57,069 bases of DNA. It comes from Deltaproteobacteria bacterium (GTDB lineage: Bacteria; Desulfobacterota; Desulfarculia; Adiutricales; Adiutricaceae). Made by a program: the position numbers and the translations under genes. Under the pieces are notes generated by a model. That model had not been told where the DNA came from and did not search any database. It saw only the letters and a program-made list of their open reading frames with translations. Below, piece by piece: positions 8,137 through 16,498 of this stretch. Within the stretch, counting starts at the first letter, position 1; every line of letters starts with the position of its first letter. The stretch lies in assembly GCA_031263485.1 (NCBI GenBank), contig JAISFS010000161.1, forward strand, positions 1 through 57,069, in the 5' to 3' direction.

Positions 8137-10488
8137 TTACGCCCCTTCGCTGCCCGCCGCTTCAGCGCCGTCCTCGGCCGCGGAACGCGAGCCGCCGTTC
8201 AGGCCTTCCAGGCATTCCGGAGGCGCCCCGTCTCCGGCAAGGCCGTCCGCTTGCTCCAGCCTCGCCGCCAGGATTTCCAGCCCGCCGTCCCCTGGCGTTC
8301 CGCCGCCGGAGTATTCCAGCGCGGATTTGAGGTGGTGCTCGGCGTCCGCGAACCTGCCCATGTCGTAGAGAAGCCTCCCCAGCCTGTTCCTGAAGAGGCA
8401 GTTGGAGGGGTCCAGCTCCACCGCCCGGCGCATGAGCGAGAGCGCCATCTGGTCGTCGTGGCTCTCCTCGCGGTACAGCGCGCCCAGCGCCGACAGGCTC
8501 TGGGCATCGTCCGGGTCGGCCTTCACGGCCTGCTTGAAGGCGGCCATGGCGCCCTGGGAGTCACCGGCGAGGACCCTTGCCCGGCCCAGCAGGCCGAAGA
8601 CCGCGCCCCGGCGGGATTTCAGGGCCGCGGCGGCGCCCAGGGCATCCAGGGCCTTTTTCGGATGGCCCAGCTCGATTGCGGCCTTGCCCAGCTGGAAGAG
8701 GATCTCGAAATTCTTCGGATCGAGGGCGGCCGCCTTCTCCAGCCAGAGTTCGGCCTCCTCGGTGCGGCCCGTGAGGATGAGCGAGCATCCCTTGTTGAAG
8801 GCCGCCATCAGGTTGTCGGGATCCAGGCGCAGCACGTCGTCGAAGGCCGCCTCCGCGGCCTTCTGGTCGCCCGCGCGGCCGTAGCAGACGCCCAGGCTGT
8901 TCAGGAGGTTCAGGTGCGCGGGGTCGAGCTGGAGCCCCCGGCGGTACTCCCGGGCGGCGCCTTCCGTGTCCCCCTCGTCGAAGAGCCGGTCGCCTATGAT
9001 GTTCAGGGTCTGCGGCCCGAAGGTCACGGCCACTGCCCCGCCGGTCATGGCCCCTTCCAGGAGCGCCGCCGCGGCCGCCTGGGCGATGCCGTCCGGGGCG
9101 AGCACCTCCGACGGCCAGCCGACCAGGGCCATGGAGACCCCGCCGGGGCCCAGATCCCCCTTGAGGAAGGCGGCCAGGGCCTCCTGAAGGCCTTCGGGCC
9201 GCGACTCCCACACGAAGGCCCGGGAGCCGGGTTCCCAAGGCCCCGAGCGGTCAGGGGGCCAGGGGAGGCCGGAGGACAGCGCCCTGGCGAAGGCGTCCAT
9301 CTTGGCCTCCGCCCCTGCCGGGCCCAGCGTGGCGGAGAGCTTCTCGCTGTCGTCCAGCCGCGCGAGGGCGAAGACAAGCGGCCTGCCGTCCTCCGCGAGC
9401 CTCGTCGTCTCCAGCATGAACTCCTTGCGACCCGGATCGGGGTCGGCCGTCCGGGGGAGCCCGGAAGCGGCGGCCATGGGCTCCTCCACGCGCAGGAACG
9501 CGAGCCTGTCGCCCTCGGTGAGCCCCCGGCCCGATCCGGAGGCGATCCGGGCCAGGCTGTAGCCGGGCGCGGTCTCGAACAGCGCGATCTCGCACTTGAT
9601 TCCGCCCGCGCCGTCCGATACCGCGAAGACCTGGCCGGCGGCCGCGCCCGCGGCGCGGCCCAGATCCGTTATCACGCGGTCCTGAGGGAGAACCTGGGTG
9701 ATCCTGCCCATGCCCGCGAGGACGTCCCGGAAGGCCACGGCCCCGCGTCCGGAGCCGCGGGCGCGGGCGAAGGCGAGCGCGGTCCTGGCCCTCTCCAGAA
9801 GCGCCAGGGAGGGCTGGGGCTCCCGGACCGGGTTCAGGTCCTCGGGCCCCAAATCGTCCGGGAAGGTGGCCACGGCGGCCACGGGGGACGGCAGGTGCGG
9901 CGTTCCGAGCGCGGCGTCCAGAAGCGAGCGGGCCTCATGTTGCCCGGAACGGAGGATTATCCCCAGCAGCCCGTCGGAGATCCGGCCCAAGGCCGCGATC
10001 CCCGGAAGCGAGCTCAACCTCCGCGCCAGCGCCCTGGCTTCCGGAGTCCACTCGCGGGCTGTCTCGATCAGCCCCAGCGAGAGCCCCGTAGGGGAGGCAC
10101 CGTCCAAGGCAAGGGATCTGGGACCCTGCTCCAGAGGGGGCATGAGCCTGGCGGCCCGCGCCAGAAAGCGGTCGCGGTTGGAAAGCCCGCTCTCCCGGTC
10201 CAGGGTCAGGGCCTTCATGAGCGCGGCCTTTTCCAGGAGGCATCCCGCGACCCCCGGGATCAGGGCCGCCACCTCTTCGGAAGGGGGGCGCTCCGGGTCC
10301 CTGAGCGTCGCGTTCAGCCAGCCCAGCCGCCTTCCCCTGAACGAGAGCTCCAGGCGCCGGAAGGCGTCCGGGTCGGGCTCCGGCCCGGCCGAGAAGGATA
10401 GGGCATCGAACAGCATGCCCAGCTCGGAGGCAAGGCCGTCCTTGAAACGGGCCAGATCCCCAGCGGATAATCGCGACCAGATTTTCAT
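8137..10488 (-). CDS. TPR protein with degenerate GGDEF-like N-terminal region
   Basis: 783 residues from ATG 10488; an upstream in-frame ATG at 10608 only adds a Pro/Arg-rich leader. Around residues 125-140 the segment SGLSNRDRFLARAARL resembles the entry helix of GGDEF domains (normally LTGLPNR). It recurs in weaker form before a region containing RPLVFALARLDDSEKLSATL. No GGDEF signature is present, so cyclase activity is unlikely. The C-terminal third carries about six tetratricopeptide units (EGDTEGAAREYRRGLQLDP, AGDQKAAEAAFDDVLRLDPD, TGRTEEAELWLEKAAALDP and others). No signal peptide or membrane segment is seen. TPRs indicate protein binding; the role is unknown. The long open frame on the opposite strand is an artefact of GC-rich codon use. 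Confidence 0.8.
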   Translation of the reverse strand: MKIWSRLSAGDLARFKDGLASELGMLFDALSFSAGPEPDPDAFRRLELSFRGRRLGWLNATLRDPERPPSEEVAALIPGVAGCLLEKAALMKALTLDRESGLSNRDRFLARAARLMPPLEQGPRSLALDGASPTGLSLGLIETAREWTPEARALARRLSSLPGIAALGRISDGLLGIILRSGQHEARSLLDAALGTPHLPSPVAAVATFPDDLGPEDLNPVREPQPSLALLERARTALAFARARGSGRGAVAFRDVLAGMGRITQVLPQDRVITDLGRAAGAAAGQVFAVSDGAGGIKCEIALFETAPGYSLARIASGSGRGLTEGDRLAFLRVEEPMAAASGLPRTADPDPGRKEFMLETTRLAEDGRPLVFALARLDDSEKLSATLGPAGAEAKMDAFARALSSGLPWPPDRSGPWEPGSRAFVWESRPEGLQEALAAFLKGDLGPGGVSMALVGWPSEVLAPDGIAQAAAAALLEGAMTGGAVAVTFGPQTLNIIGDRLFDEGDTEGAAREYRRGLQLDPAHLNLLNSLGVCYGRAGDQKAAEAAFDDVLRLDPDNLMAAFNKGCSLILTGRTEEAELWLEKAAALDPKNFEILFQLGKAAIELGHPKKALDALGAAAALKSRRGAVFGLLGRARVLAGDSQGAMAAFKQAVKADPDDAQSLSALGALYREESHDDQMALSLMRRAVELDPSNCLFRNRLGRLLYDMGRFADAEHHLKSALEYSGGGTPGDGGLEILAARLEQADGLAGDGAPPECLEGLNGGSRSAAEDGAEAAGSEGA

Positions 10489-10705
10489 CGGGAAGGACCT
10501 TTGACCGGCCCCCGGCAAGGGCCGGGGGGGCTGGCCGGGCTCGCGCCCGGCATGGAAAAAGCCGGAAGAAGGAAATCGCCTTGGAGGACGCCGTCCTTGA
10601 GGCGGCATGCGGCCTGATGCTCAAGGTTTTGGCGCGAGGCGCAAGCCCATGGCGCAAGGCTAGGCGTATGGCGGGCCAGAAGCCGCAGGTCGGTCTCGCC
10701 TCTGA

Positions 10706-10727
10706 CCGTCCGAAGCGGAACGGACGG
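10706..10727 (-). terminator. Hairpin downstream of dsrC
   Basis: Perfect 7-bp stem CCGTCCG/CGGACGG with an 8-base loop, 14 bp after the dsrC stop. There is no clear T-run, so it is a weak or factor-dependent terminator candidate. Confidence 0.35.
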
Positions 10728-10740
10728 GAGCCGGCATGAC

Positions 10741-11061
10741 TCAGGTACAACCGTCCGGCTTGGGCAGGCCCGCCATCTTGCAGGCGCCCTTGCCGGGGCC
10801 GGAGGGGAACAGCTCGTAGATGGTCTTGAGCTTGTAGCCGGTCACCAGGGTGGTGTCCTTCACCCGCGGGGGCCTGCCGTGCTCGGCGAAGTACGCCCTG
10901 AGCCGCTCCATGACCTCCTCGTGCTCCTCGGTGAGTTCGTCTATCTCCTCCTGGTCCCGGATAAGGTCAACCCACTCCGGGCACCAGAGGGAAGCGTCTT
11001 CGAGGAAGCCTTCGAAGTCCACGGGGAAGGTCTTCCCGGCGTGTTCTACGGTGCCGCCCAT
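10741..11061 (-). CDS. dsrC: DsrC sulfur-carrier protein (dissimilatory sulfite reductase partner)
   Basis: 106 residues, the standard DsrC length. The N-terminus has VDFEGFLEDASLWCPEWV, and the C-terminal arm is GKGACKMAGLPKPDGCT. Both redox cysteines are present (C94 and the penultimate C105, eleven apart), which separates true DsrC from TusE-type proteins that keep only the last one. DsrC accepts sulfite-derived sulfur from DsrAB as a trisulfide and passes it to the DsrMKJOP membrane complex. dsrAB is not in the window; dsrC is usually a separate locus, as here. A good promoter (11123-11151) lies 60 bp upstream. It is the best single clue to sulfite/sulfate respiration. Confidence 0.93.
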   Translation of the reverse strand: MGGTVEHAGKTFPVDFEGFLEDASLWCPEWVDLIRDQEEIDELTEEHEEVMERLRAYFAEHGRPPRVKDTTLVTGYKLKTIYELFPSGPGKGACKMAGLPKPDGCT

Positions 11062-11122
11062 GTCTTATGCCGCTCCGTTTGCGATTGTGCCGAAAAGTTG
11101 CAGATAGATCCTTAACTTTTCT

Positions 11123-11151
11123 ATTTTATGTTAATTGGCGGTTTAAATCAA
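11123..11151 (-). promoter_or_regulatory. Promoter of dsrC
   Basis: On the minus strand TTGATT (11146-11151) and TAAAAT (11123-11128) are separated by 17 bp in an AT-rich patch. The predicted start is about 50-55 bp before the dsrC ATG. Confidence 0.65.
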
Positions 11152-11464
11152 TGCTTCGCAATACAATTTAACCTCAAATTTCACCCCATGATCCGGAAAA
11201 GGAGCGGGCCGTCCGGCACCTGTGCCCTATGTTGCATCGCGTTTCCCTGGAAACGGAAGTCGTGGCGGGCGCCGATTGTTGGACATTTTTTCCCGGCAAG
11301 CCTTTCTGGCGCTGGTGGGGGGCGTTGAGGATTATTTTGACTGGCATCGCCCGGATAGCGGGAGAGCGGAGGGGGGAAGAGCGGAGGCGGGAGACGAAGC
11401 CGGTAGGGGGAAGCTGGACGGGAAGCGAAGCGGGGATGGAAACGAGGGAAGCGGCGCCGTAACG

Positions 11465-11494
11465 CGAAGGCCCGGGCATCGGCCCGGGCCTTCG
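11465..11494. terminator. Strong 13-bp hairpin between the DJ-1 gene and dsrC
   Basis: A perfect stem CGAAGGCCCGGGC/GCCCGGGCCTTCG closes on a stable-type ATCG loop. There is no good T-run on either side. It lies beyond the 3' end of the DJ-1 gene and upstream of dsrC, so it probably separates the two units. Confidence 0.5.
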
Positions 11495-11536
11495 GTAAAA
11501 TCGAATAAACTTTACCCTATCCGGGGCGAGGCGGCG

Positions 11537-11663
11537 CTAGGAGCCTGTTGCATAATTCGCGACAGCATAGCCATGATTCAATCAGTTGTGGGTGGGCAAC
11601 CTGTTGTCTACCGCGTTCGTTATCATGCCATTCATCAAAACCCTTTATGCAACAGGCTCCTAG
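11537..11663 (+). mobile_element. 127-bp MITE, copy 1, at the stop codon of the DJ-1 gene
   Basis: Perfect 19-bp terminal inverted repeats (CTAGGAGCCTGTTGCATAA and its complement) end in CTAG on both sides, consistent with a CTAG target as used by IS5-type transposases. A second copy of identical length in the opposite orientation lies at 16499-16625. Inside, both copies share a small frame (here from ATG 11574: MIQSVVGGQPVVYRVRYHA...). The right-hand CTAG supplies the TAG stop codon of the DJ-1 gene. The elements are too short to encode a transposase and would need one in trans. Confidence 0.85.
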
Positions 11664-12247
11664 GGCTCGATCTTCGTGCCGAGGACCTTCAGGAAGTCCC
11701 TGAGCCAGGCCGGATGGGCCGGCCAGGCGGGGGCGGTCACGAGATTCCCGTCCACGACCGAGTTGGAGGCGTCGGCGTTGACCTCGCTCCAGTTGCAGCC
11801 CGCGTCCCGGACGTCCGGGCCCACCGCAGGGTAGCTGGTGGCGGTACGGCCCTTCAGGACCCCGGCGGAGACGAGGATCTGCGGGCCGTGGCAGACGGCA
11901 GCCACCGGCTTGTCGTCACTGAAGAATTCCCGGACTATCTCCAGGACCCTCGGGTTAAGCCGAAGGTACTCGGGGGCCCGGCCGCCCGGGAGCACAAGGG
12001 CGTCGAAATCCGCGGTCTTGACCTGGTCGAAGTCCGCGTTGACAGTGAAGTTGTGGCCGCGCTTCTCGGAATAGGTCTGGTCGCCCTCGAAGTCGTGGAT
12101 GGCGGTCCGCACGTTATCCCCCGGCTTCTTGCCGGGGCAGGCGGAGAACACCCGGTGGCCAACCGCCTCCAGGGCCTGATAGGGGACCATTATTTCCAGG
12201 ACTTCCACGTAGTCCCCCACGATGAACAGAATCTTTTTGGAGGCCAT
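11660..12247 (-). CDS. DJ-1/PfpI family protein
   Basis: 195 residues from ATG 12247, which has AAGGA about ten bases upstream; ATG 12256 is also in frame. The flavodoxin-like DJ-1/PfpI fold is shown by [13 protein letters not shown] and the nucleophile elbow [15 protein letters not shown] (Cys near residue 119). Family members are cysteine hydrolases: PfpI/YhbO-type proteases, glyoxalase III or protein/nucleotide deglycases. The sequence does not choose between them. The protein ends TKIEP, and its TAG stop is formed by the terminal CTAG of the miniature element at 11537-11663, so the original 3' end may have been altered by that insertion. Confidence 0.88.
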   Translation of the reverse strand: MASKKILFIVGDYVEVLEIMVPYQALEAVGHRVFSACPGKKPGDNVRTAIHDFEGDQTYSEKRGHNFTVNADFDQVKTADFDALVLPGGRAPEYLRLNPRVLEIVREFFSDDKPVAAVCHGPQILVSAGVLKGRTATSYPAVGPDVRDAGCNWSEVNADASNSVVDGNLVTAPAWPAHPAWLRDFLKVLGTKIEP

Positions 12248-12256
12248 AAGGTCCAT

Positions 12257-12903
12257 GTCCTTTCATCTGTTATGTAGGGGCAGGAGCGGGAGAGGCGAGC
12301 GGGGGCGCCGGAAGCGCCAAGGGCCGGAGGGCCTGAGATCGGCGGGGGATTGCCTGCGACGCGCCGGCCGGCGAAGGGTAGATGGCGAAAATTTGACTGG
12401 CGATGAGTTCGGGACGTCGTCAGTCCAGGACGGCTCACCGTAAAGCTCATAATAAGGCTTACGCCCGGCGGAAGATCCGTGCCGAGGGAAACCGTCCGAT
12501 AGAGCCGGATTCGGCATGGCCTTGCCGATGGGACAGTACTAATTTTATCAGTCGGGGAGGGGCGCTTCAATCGTTCGTTCGGGCGTGGGCTGACGGGGGC
12601 ATCCGGCTCTCGGATGGTATCTGGACGGTAGGCATCGGGTGGGCGAGGCATTGACGGACAGGGGCATATGGCGGTGTCGGGGCATGAAAGGAGGCGAGCA
12701 TGGAGCGAGGCGTCGGGGCATGAAAGGAGGCGAGCATGGACGGATGGGCGGCATAGGGCGGATGGAGGCGTCGGGCTGGCGTGCGCCGCGCTTGTCGCGA
12801 GGCGCTTTCGCCGGGCGCGAGGCGAGGTGGCTCCCAAAAGGGGGCGGCGGGAGGCTTTCTGGATCTGGCGAGTCGCAAGCCTCGTCAGGGCCGGGCCCCC
12901 GGC
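12257..12903. other. Intergenic region with a two-copy 29-bp repeat
   Basis: No credible gene is visible between the DJ-1 gene and trmD. A 29-bp sequence starting GTCGGGGCATGAAAGGAGGC occurs at 12676-12704 and 12712-12740 (36-bp period). Short open frames here are Arg/Pro-rich GC artefacts. Confidence 0.6.
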
Positions 12904-13740
12904 CTATTCGCCGGAGATCTCGAAATCGCCGGGCTTTGGTGGGGACGTCACATCCGCGGCTTCAGGCCCGGGGCTCACGGGGGTTTTCGAATCGAGCGCC
13001 GTTAGGCTCTCAGGTTCGATCCGCAACCCTTTCGGCATCTCCGGGCGCGTCGCCGGCCCGTCGGGATCCAGGAGATCCGGCCGCGTGGCGCGGGTGGCGG
13101 CGGCCGCTTCGCGGCGGCGGAAAAGCTCTATCTCGCGGTGGTGCCCGGAAAGGAGCACCGCCGGCACTTCCAGGCCCCTGAACACCTGCGGGCGGGTGTA
13201 TTGGGGGGCGCCGAGGAGGCCCTCGGAGAAGCTCTCGGCCTCAAGCGAATCCTTTTCGCCCAGAAAGCCGGGGACCAGCCGCGCGACCGCCTCCATGACG
13301 GCCATGGCGGGGACCTCGCCGCCGTTCAGGACGTAGTCGCCTATGGAGAGGGCTAGGCCCGGGTAGAGTTCGGAGACCCTCCGGTCCACCCCTCCGTAGC
13401 GGCCGCAGACCATGACCAGCCGCCTGCGACAAAGGAGCTCCCGGGCCAGCGCCTGGTCCATGACCCGGCCGGCGGGGTCCAGATGCACTACAAGTGGCGG
13501 CGGACCGTCGGCGTTCATGCGCGCCTCCAAGGCGGCGCACAGCGGCCCAGGCATGAGCACCATGCCGGGGCCTCCGCCATAGGGCCGGTCGTCCGCCGTC
13601 CTGTGGCGGCCTTCCGCATAGTCCCGGATGTCTATGATCTCCACCGAGACGAGGCCCCGGGCCAGCGCCTTGGCCATCAGGGACTCGGCAAGGAAGGAGG
13701 CGAACAGGCCGGGAAAGAGTGTCAGGACCTCGAAGCGCAC
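12904..13740 (-). CDS. trmD: tRNA (guanine37-N1)-methyltransferase
   Basis: 278 residues, slightly longer than the usual 240-260 because of a Ser/Pro-rich C-terminal tail. TrmD methylates G37 of tRNAs with SAM and prevents +1 frameshifts. Family landmarks: FEVLTLFPGLF at the N-terminus, DDRPYGGGPGMV, and the knot motif LSIGDYVLNGGE (about 132-142). The conserved GRYEGID loop reads GRYGGVD here (113-119), so the Glu equivalent to E116 of E. coli is Gly. It is the last gene of the ffh-rpsP-rimM-trmD block, 21 bp after rimM. rplS, which often follows, is absent. Confidence 0.95.
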   Translation of the reverse strand: MRFEVLTLFPGLFASFLAESLMAKALARGLVSVEIIDIRDYAEGRHRTADDRPYGGGPGMVLMPGPLCAALEARMNADGPPPLVVHLDPAGRVMDQALARELLCRRRLVMVCGRYGGVDRRVSELYPGLALSIGDYVLNGGEVPAMAVMEAVARLVPGFLGEKDSLEAESFSEGLLGAPQYTRPQVFRGLEVPAVLLSGHHREIELFRRREAAAATRATRPDLLDPDGPATRPEMPKGLRIEPESLTALDSKTPVSPGPEAADVTSPPKPGDFEISGE

Positions 13741-13761
13741 GTATGTACCCGCGTGCCCGGC

Positions 13762-14379
13762 TCAGTCCTGGTCCAGGAGCCCGGGGGCGTCCAGGACGAC
13801 CACGCGGCCGGCCTCGGGATCGGCCTCGCTGATGTAGCCGTCCGTCCAGGGGATTAGGAGGGTCTTGCCCTCCGGGGTCGCGACCGTCATGAGCTGGGTC
13901 CCCCCGTGGTCAGGGAAGCCGTCCGCCGTGCCCAGGAGTCTGCCGTCGGTCGTCACGACCTGAAGGCCTATCAGGTCCGCTTGGTAGATCTCGTCCTCGG
14001 CCGGGGGAGGGAGCGACTCCCGGGGCGCGGACACGAAAAAGCCCTGGAGGCGCTCGGCTTCCGTGCGGGAGCCCACGCCCTCCAGGGCGACAAGCGCCCC
14101 CGGGGGGGAGATCTTGACTTTAATCGCCTTGGCCGGGACGGGTGCGCCTCCGGACGGAGGCTCCAGAACGATTCCGCGCATGCCGATCAGATCACGGGGG
14201 TCCTCCCCGAAGTACTCGAGCCTCAAACCGCCGCGGATGCCGTGGGCACGGCGCAATCTGCCCAGGCGGACCAGGGGGCGTCCGGCTGTCAGGGGCGATT
14301 CGGACTTCCCGGAAGCGGGTGGGCCGGTCGTTTCGGAGGCGGACTTGCTGAAGGCAGGAGGATCTGGGCTCTCGGGCAT
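13762..14379 (-). CDS. rimM: 16S rRNA processing / 30S maturation factor RimM
   Basis: 205 residues. RimM binds ribosomal protein S19 and helps mature the 30S head. The N-terminal barrel begins VRLGRLRRAHGIRGGLRLEY, and the C-terminal PRC barrel contains YQADLIGLQVVTTDGRLLG and TLLIPWTDGYI. About 25 residues of Ser/Pro-rich sequence precede the conserved start, so translation may begin internally. It lies between rpsP (97 bp upstream) and trmD (21 bp downstream). The KH-domain gene khpA often found between rpsP and rimM is missing. A TGACC-CC-GGTCA palindrome lies in the short rpsP-rimM gap. Confidence 0.93.
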   Translation of the reverse strand: MPESPDPPAFSKSASETTGPPASGKSESPLTAGRPLVRLGRLRRAHGIRGGLRLEYFGEDPRDLIGMRGIVLEPPSGGAPVPAKAIKVKISPPGALVALEGVGSRTEAERLQGFFVSAPRESLPPPAEDEIYQADLIGLQVVTTDGRLLGTADGFPDHGGTQLMTVATPEGKTLLIPWTDGYISEADPEAGRVVVLDAPGLLDQD

Positions 14380-14476
14380 CGTGTCGGTCTACGGGTCACT
14401 GACCGGGGTCAGGGGCCCTCCTCCTCGGGACGAGAGGCCAAGGCTTCCTTCGGACCGCGGGAGGGCCAGGTCAAGC

Positions 14477-14728
14477 TCAGACGCTCTTCTTGCGGCGGTC
14501 GGCCCGGATGAGGCTCGCCACGGTGTCGGTGGGCACCGCCCCCTTCTCGATCCACTTGAAGAGGAGCTCCCGGTTGATATCCAGGAGGTAGGGATTCGGC
14601 TTGGGGTCGTAGTGGCCCACGATGTCGATGAAGCGGCCGTCGCGCTTGGCCTGGGAGTCGGCGACCACCAGGCGGTAGTAAGGTTTCTTCTTGCCGCCGA
14701 GGCGGGCGAGTCTGATTCTGAGGGCCAT
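14477..14728 (-). CDS. rpsP: 30S ribosomal protein S16
   Basis: 83 residues, full length. It starts MALRIRLARLGGKKKPYYRL and continues with IVGHYDPKPNPYLLDI and LLFKWIEKGAVPTDTV, all S16 hallmarks. AGGAG lies just before ATG 14728. S16 binds 16S rRNA and is needed for assembly. It follows ffh on the minus strand in the conserved order ffh-rpsP-rimM-trmD, with 242 bp between ffh and rpsP. Confidence 0.97.
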   Translation of the reverse strand: MALRIRLARLGGKKKPYYRLVVADSQAKRDGRFIDIVGHYDPKPNPYLLDINRELLFKWIEKGAVPTDTVASLIRADRRKKSV

Positions 14729-14970
14729 GGACTTGGGGTCTCCTGGGTAGCGAAAGGGGCCGGGGGCCCCGGGATCCGGTCCGGCCTTTCGGGGAGAAAA
14801 GCCTAGACGGGCACATTACACGAAAGCGGGCCGGATTTCCAGAGGAAACCCGCCCGGGCCCCCGGATAAGCCGGGAAAGCCCGAAGGCCCGACCGCCGGG
14901 GCTTCGGGAAGCGGAGGTCGCGCGGGGCCGTCCGCGGGTGAGGCTGGCAAGGCCTCGGTACCGCGAGGGC

Positions 14971-16305
14971 CTAGCCGAAGAACTGCCTGATGACGTTCGG
15001 GTTGAAGTTCGATTTGGACATCGTCTTCATGATTCGCTTCAGCTCGGAGAAGGTCTTGATGAGGTTGTTGACTTCCGCGACGGTGGTGCCGGAGCCCCGG
15101 GCGATGCGGCGTCGGCGGCTCGCGTCCAGGATCTCCACGTGGCTCCTTTCCTCCCGGGTCATGGAGTCGATCATGGCTTCCATCTTCTTGAGCTCGCCGC
15201 TGTCGGGGGTCGACTCGGTGAGCTTCTTGAGCTTGCCCAGGCCGGGGATCATGCCCAGGATGCTCTGGACGGTACCGATCTTCTTGAGACTGCGGAACTG
15301 GTCCCTCAGGTCCGAGAGGGTGAACTCCCCCTTCTGGAACTTCTTGACGTAGGCCTGCTGTTCCTCCTGGTCCAGGGTCTCGCGTGACTTCTCGATGAGG
15401 GTGAGGACGTCCCCCATGCCCAGGATGAGCGAGGCGGTGCGGTCGGGGTGGAAGGGCTCCAGGGCGTCGAGCTTCTCGCCGGTACCGATGAACTTCAGGG
15501 GCTTGCCCACGGCGGCCCGCATGCTCATCGCGGCCCCGGCCCGGGCGTCCCCTTCCATCTTGGAAAGGATGACGCCGGATAGGGACAGGCGCTCGTCGAA
15601 ATCCTTGGCGATGGTCACGGCCTCCTGGCCGGTCATCGCGTCCGCCACCAGGAGGATCTCCCGGGGCCGCGCCCGCTTCTTGATTTCCGCCAGCTCCTTC
15701 ATCAGGGGGGCGTCCACGGTCAGGCGGCCCGCGGTGTCCACGATCACCGAGTCGCAGTTGAGCCTGGCCGCCTCGATCATGGCGGAGTCCACGATGGCCA
15801 CCGGGTCCTGGCCCGGTTGCGGAGCATAGACGGCCGACCCCGCCTCGCCCGCGAGAACCGTGAGCTGGTGGACGGCGGCTGGACGGGCGACGTCCGCGGG
15901 CACCAGGAAGGTCCTGCGTCCCTGCTTCTTGAGGTATACGGCGAGCTTGGCCGCAGTGGTGGTCTTGCCCGATCCCTGAAGCCCCACCAGCATGATCACG
16001 TGCGGCGGGGGTCCCTTGAAGTCCAGCGCCTGGTGGGCGGACCCCATAAGCTCGGTCAGCTCCTCGTAGACGATCTTGATTACGTGCTGGCCCGGGGTGA
16101 TGGTCTTGATGCCGTCCAGAACCGAGATGCGGTCGGACACCTTCGCCAGGAAGTGCTTGACGATCTTGTAGTTGACGTCCGCTTCGAGGAGCGCCAGGCG
16201 CACCTCCTTCAAGGCCTCCGTCTTGGCCGCCTCGGTGAGCCGTGCGCCCCTGCCCGTGAGCTTCTGCAGGGAATCGGTGATCTTTTCGGAAAGCTTGTCG
16301 AACAC
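14971..16305 (-). CDS. ffh: Signal recognition particle protein Ffh
   Basis: 444 residues, standard length. This SRP54-type GTPase binds 4.5S RNA and signal sequences and docks with FtsY at the membrane. The N domain begins MFDKLSEKITDSLQKLTGRG. The G domain has the P-loop GLQGSGKTTTAAKLA, VDTAGRLTVD, and the G4 position written ILSKMEGDARAGAAM, where the family usually has TK-x-DGDARGG. The M domain contains SRRRRIARGSGTTVAEVNNL, the RNA-binding helix region. The G4 Asp-to-Glu and Gly-to-Ala changes are unusual but the protein is otherwise intact. No SRP RNA gene was seen nearby. Confidence 0.96.
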   Translation of the reverse strand: MFDKLSEKITDSLQKLTGRGARLTEAAKTEALKEVRLALLEADVNYKIVKHFLAKVSDRISVLDGIKTITPGQHVIKIVYEELTELMGSAHQALDFKGPPPHVIMLVGLQGSGKTTTAAKLAVYLKKQGRRTFLVPADVARPAAVHQLTVLAGEAGSAVYAPQPGQDPVAIVDSAMIEAARLNCDSVIVDTAGRLTVDAPLMKELAEIKKRARPREILLVADAMTGQEAVTIAKDFDERLSLSGVILSKMEGDARAGAAMSMRAAVGKPLKFIGTGEKLDALEPFHPDRTASLILGMGDVLTLIEKSRETLDQEEQQAYVKKFQKGEFTLSDLRDQFRSLKKIGTVQSILGMIPGLGKLKKLTESTPDSGELKKMEAMIDSMTREERSHVEILDASRRRRIARGSGTTVAEVNNLIKTFSELKRIMKTMSKSNFNPNVIRQFFG

Positions 16306-16498
16306 TGGCGCGCTCCTTGGCCCGGCTATGCGGGGCCATGCGGCCCTTGCGGGCCCTGTCCAGGAAGGGGGGAACCGAGTGGCGGGGGCCGCCGAGGCGA
16401 GGCACCGCGCCGGGCCAGGGCGGCCAGGGACGTTGCCGGCCAGCCGCCAGGCCGGAGGGGTCCTCGGATTACGCCTCAGGAAGGCCTAAGGGTTCCGC

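Noticed and set aside
8083..10401. 772-codon open frame on the plus strand
   Set aside because: It lies antisense to the TPR protein, is Gly/Arg/Pro-rich, and arises from GC-rich codon use of the real minus-strand gene.
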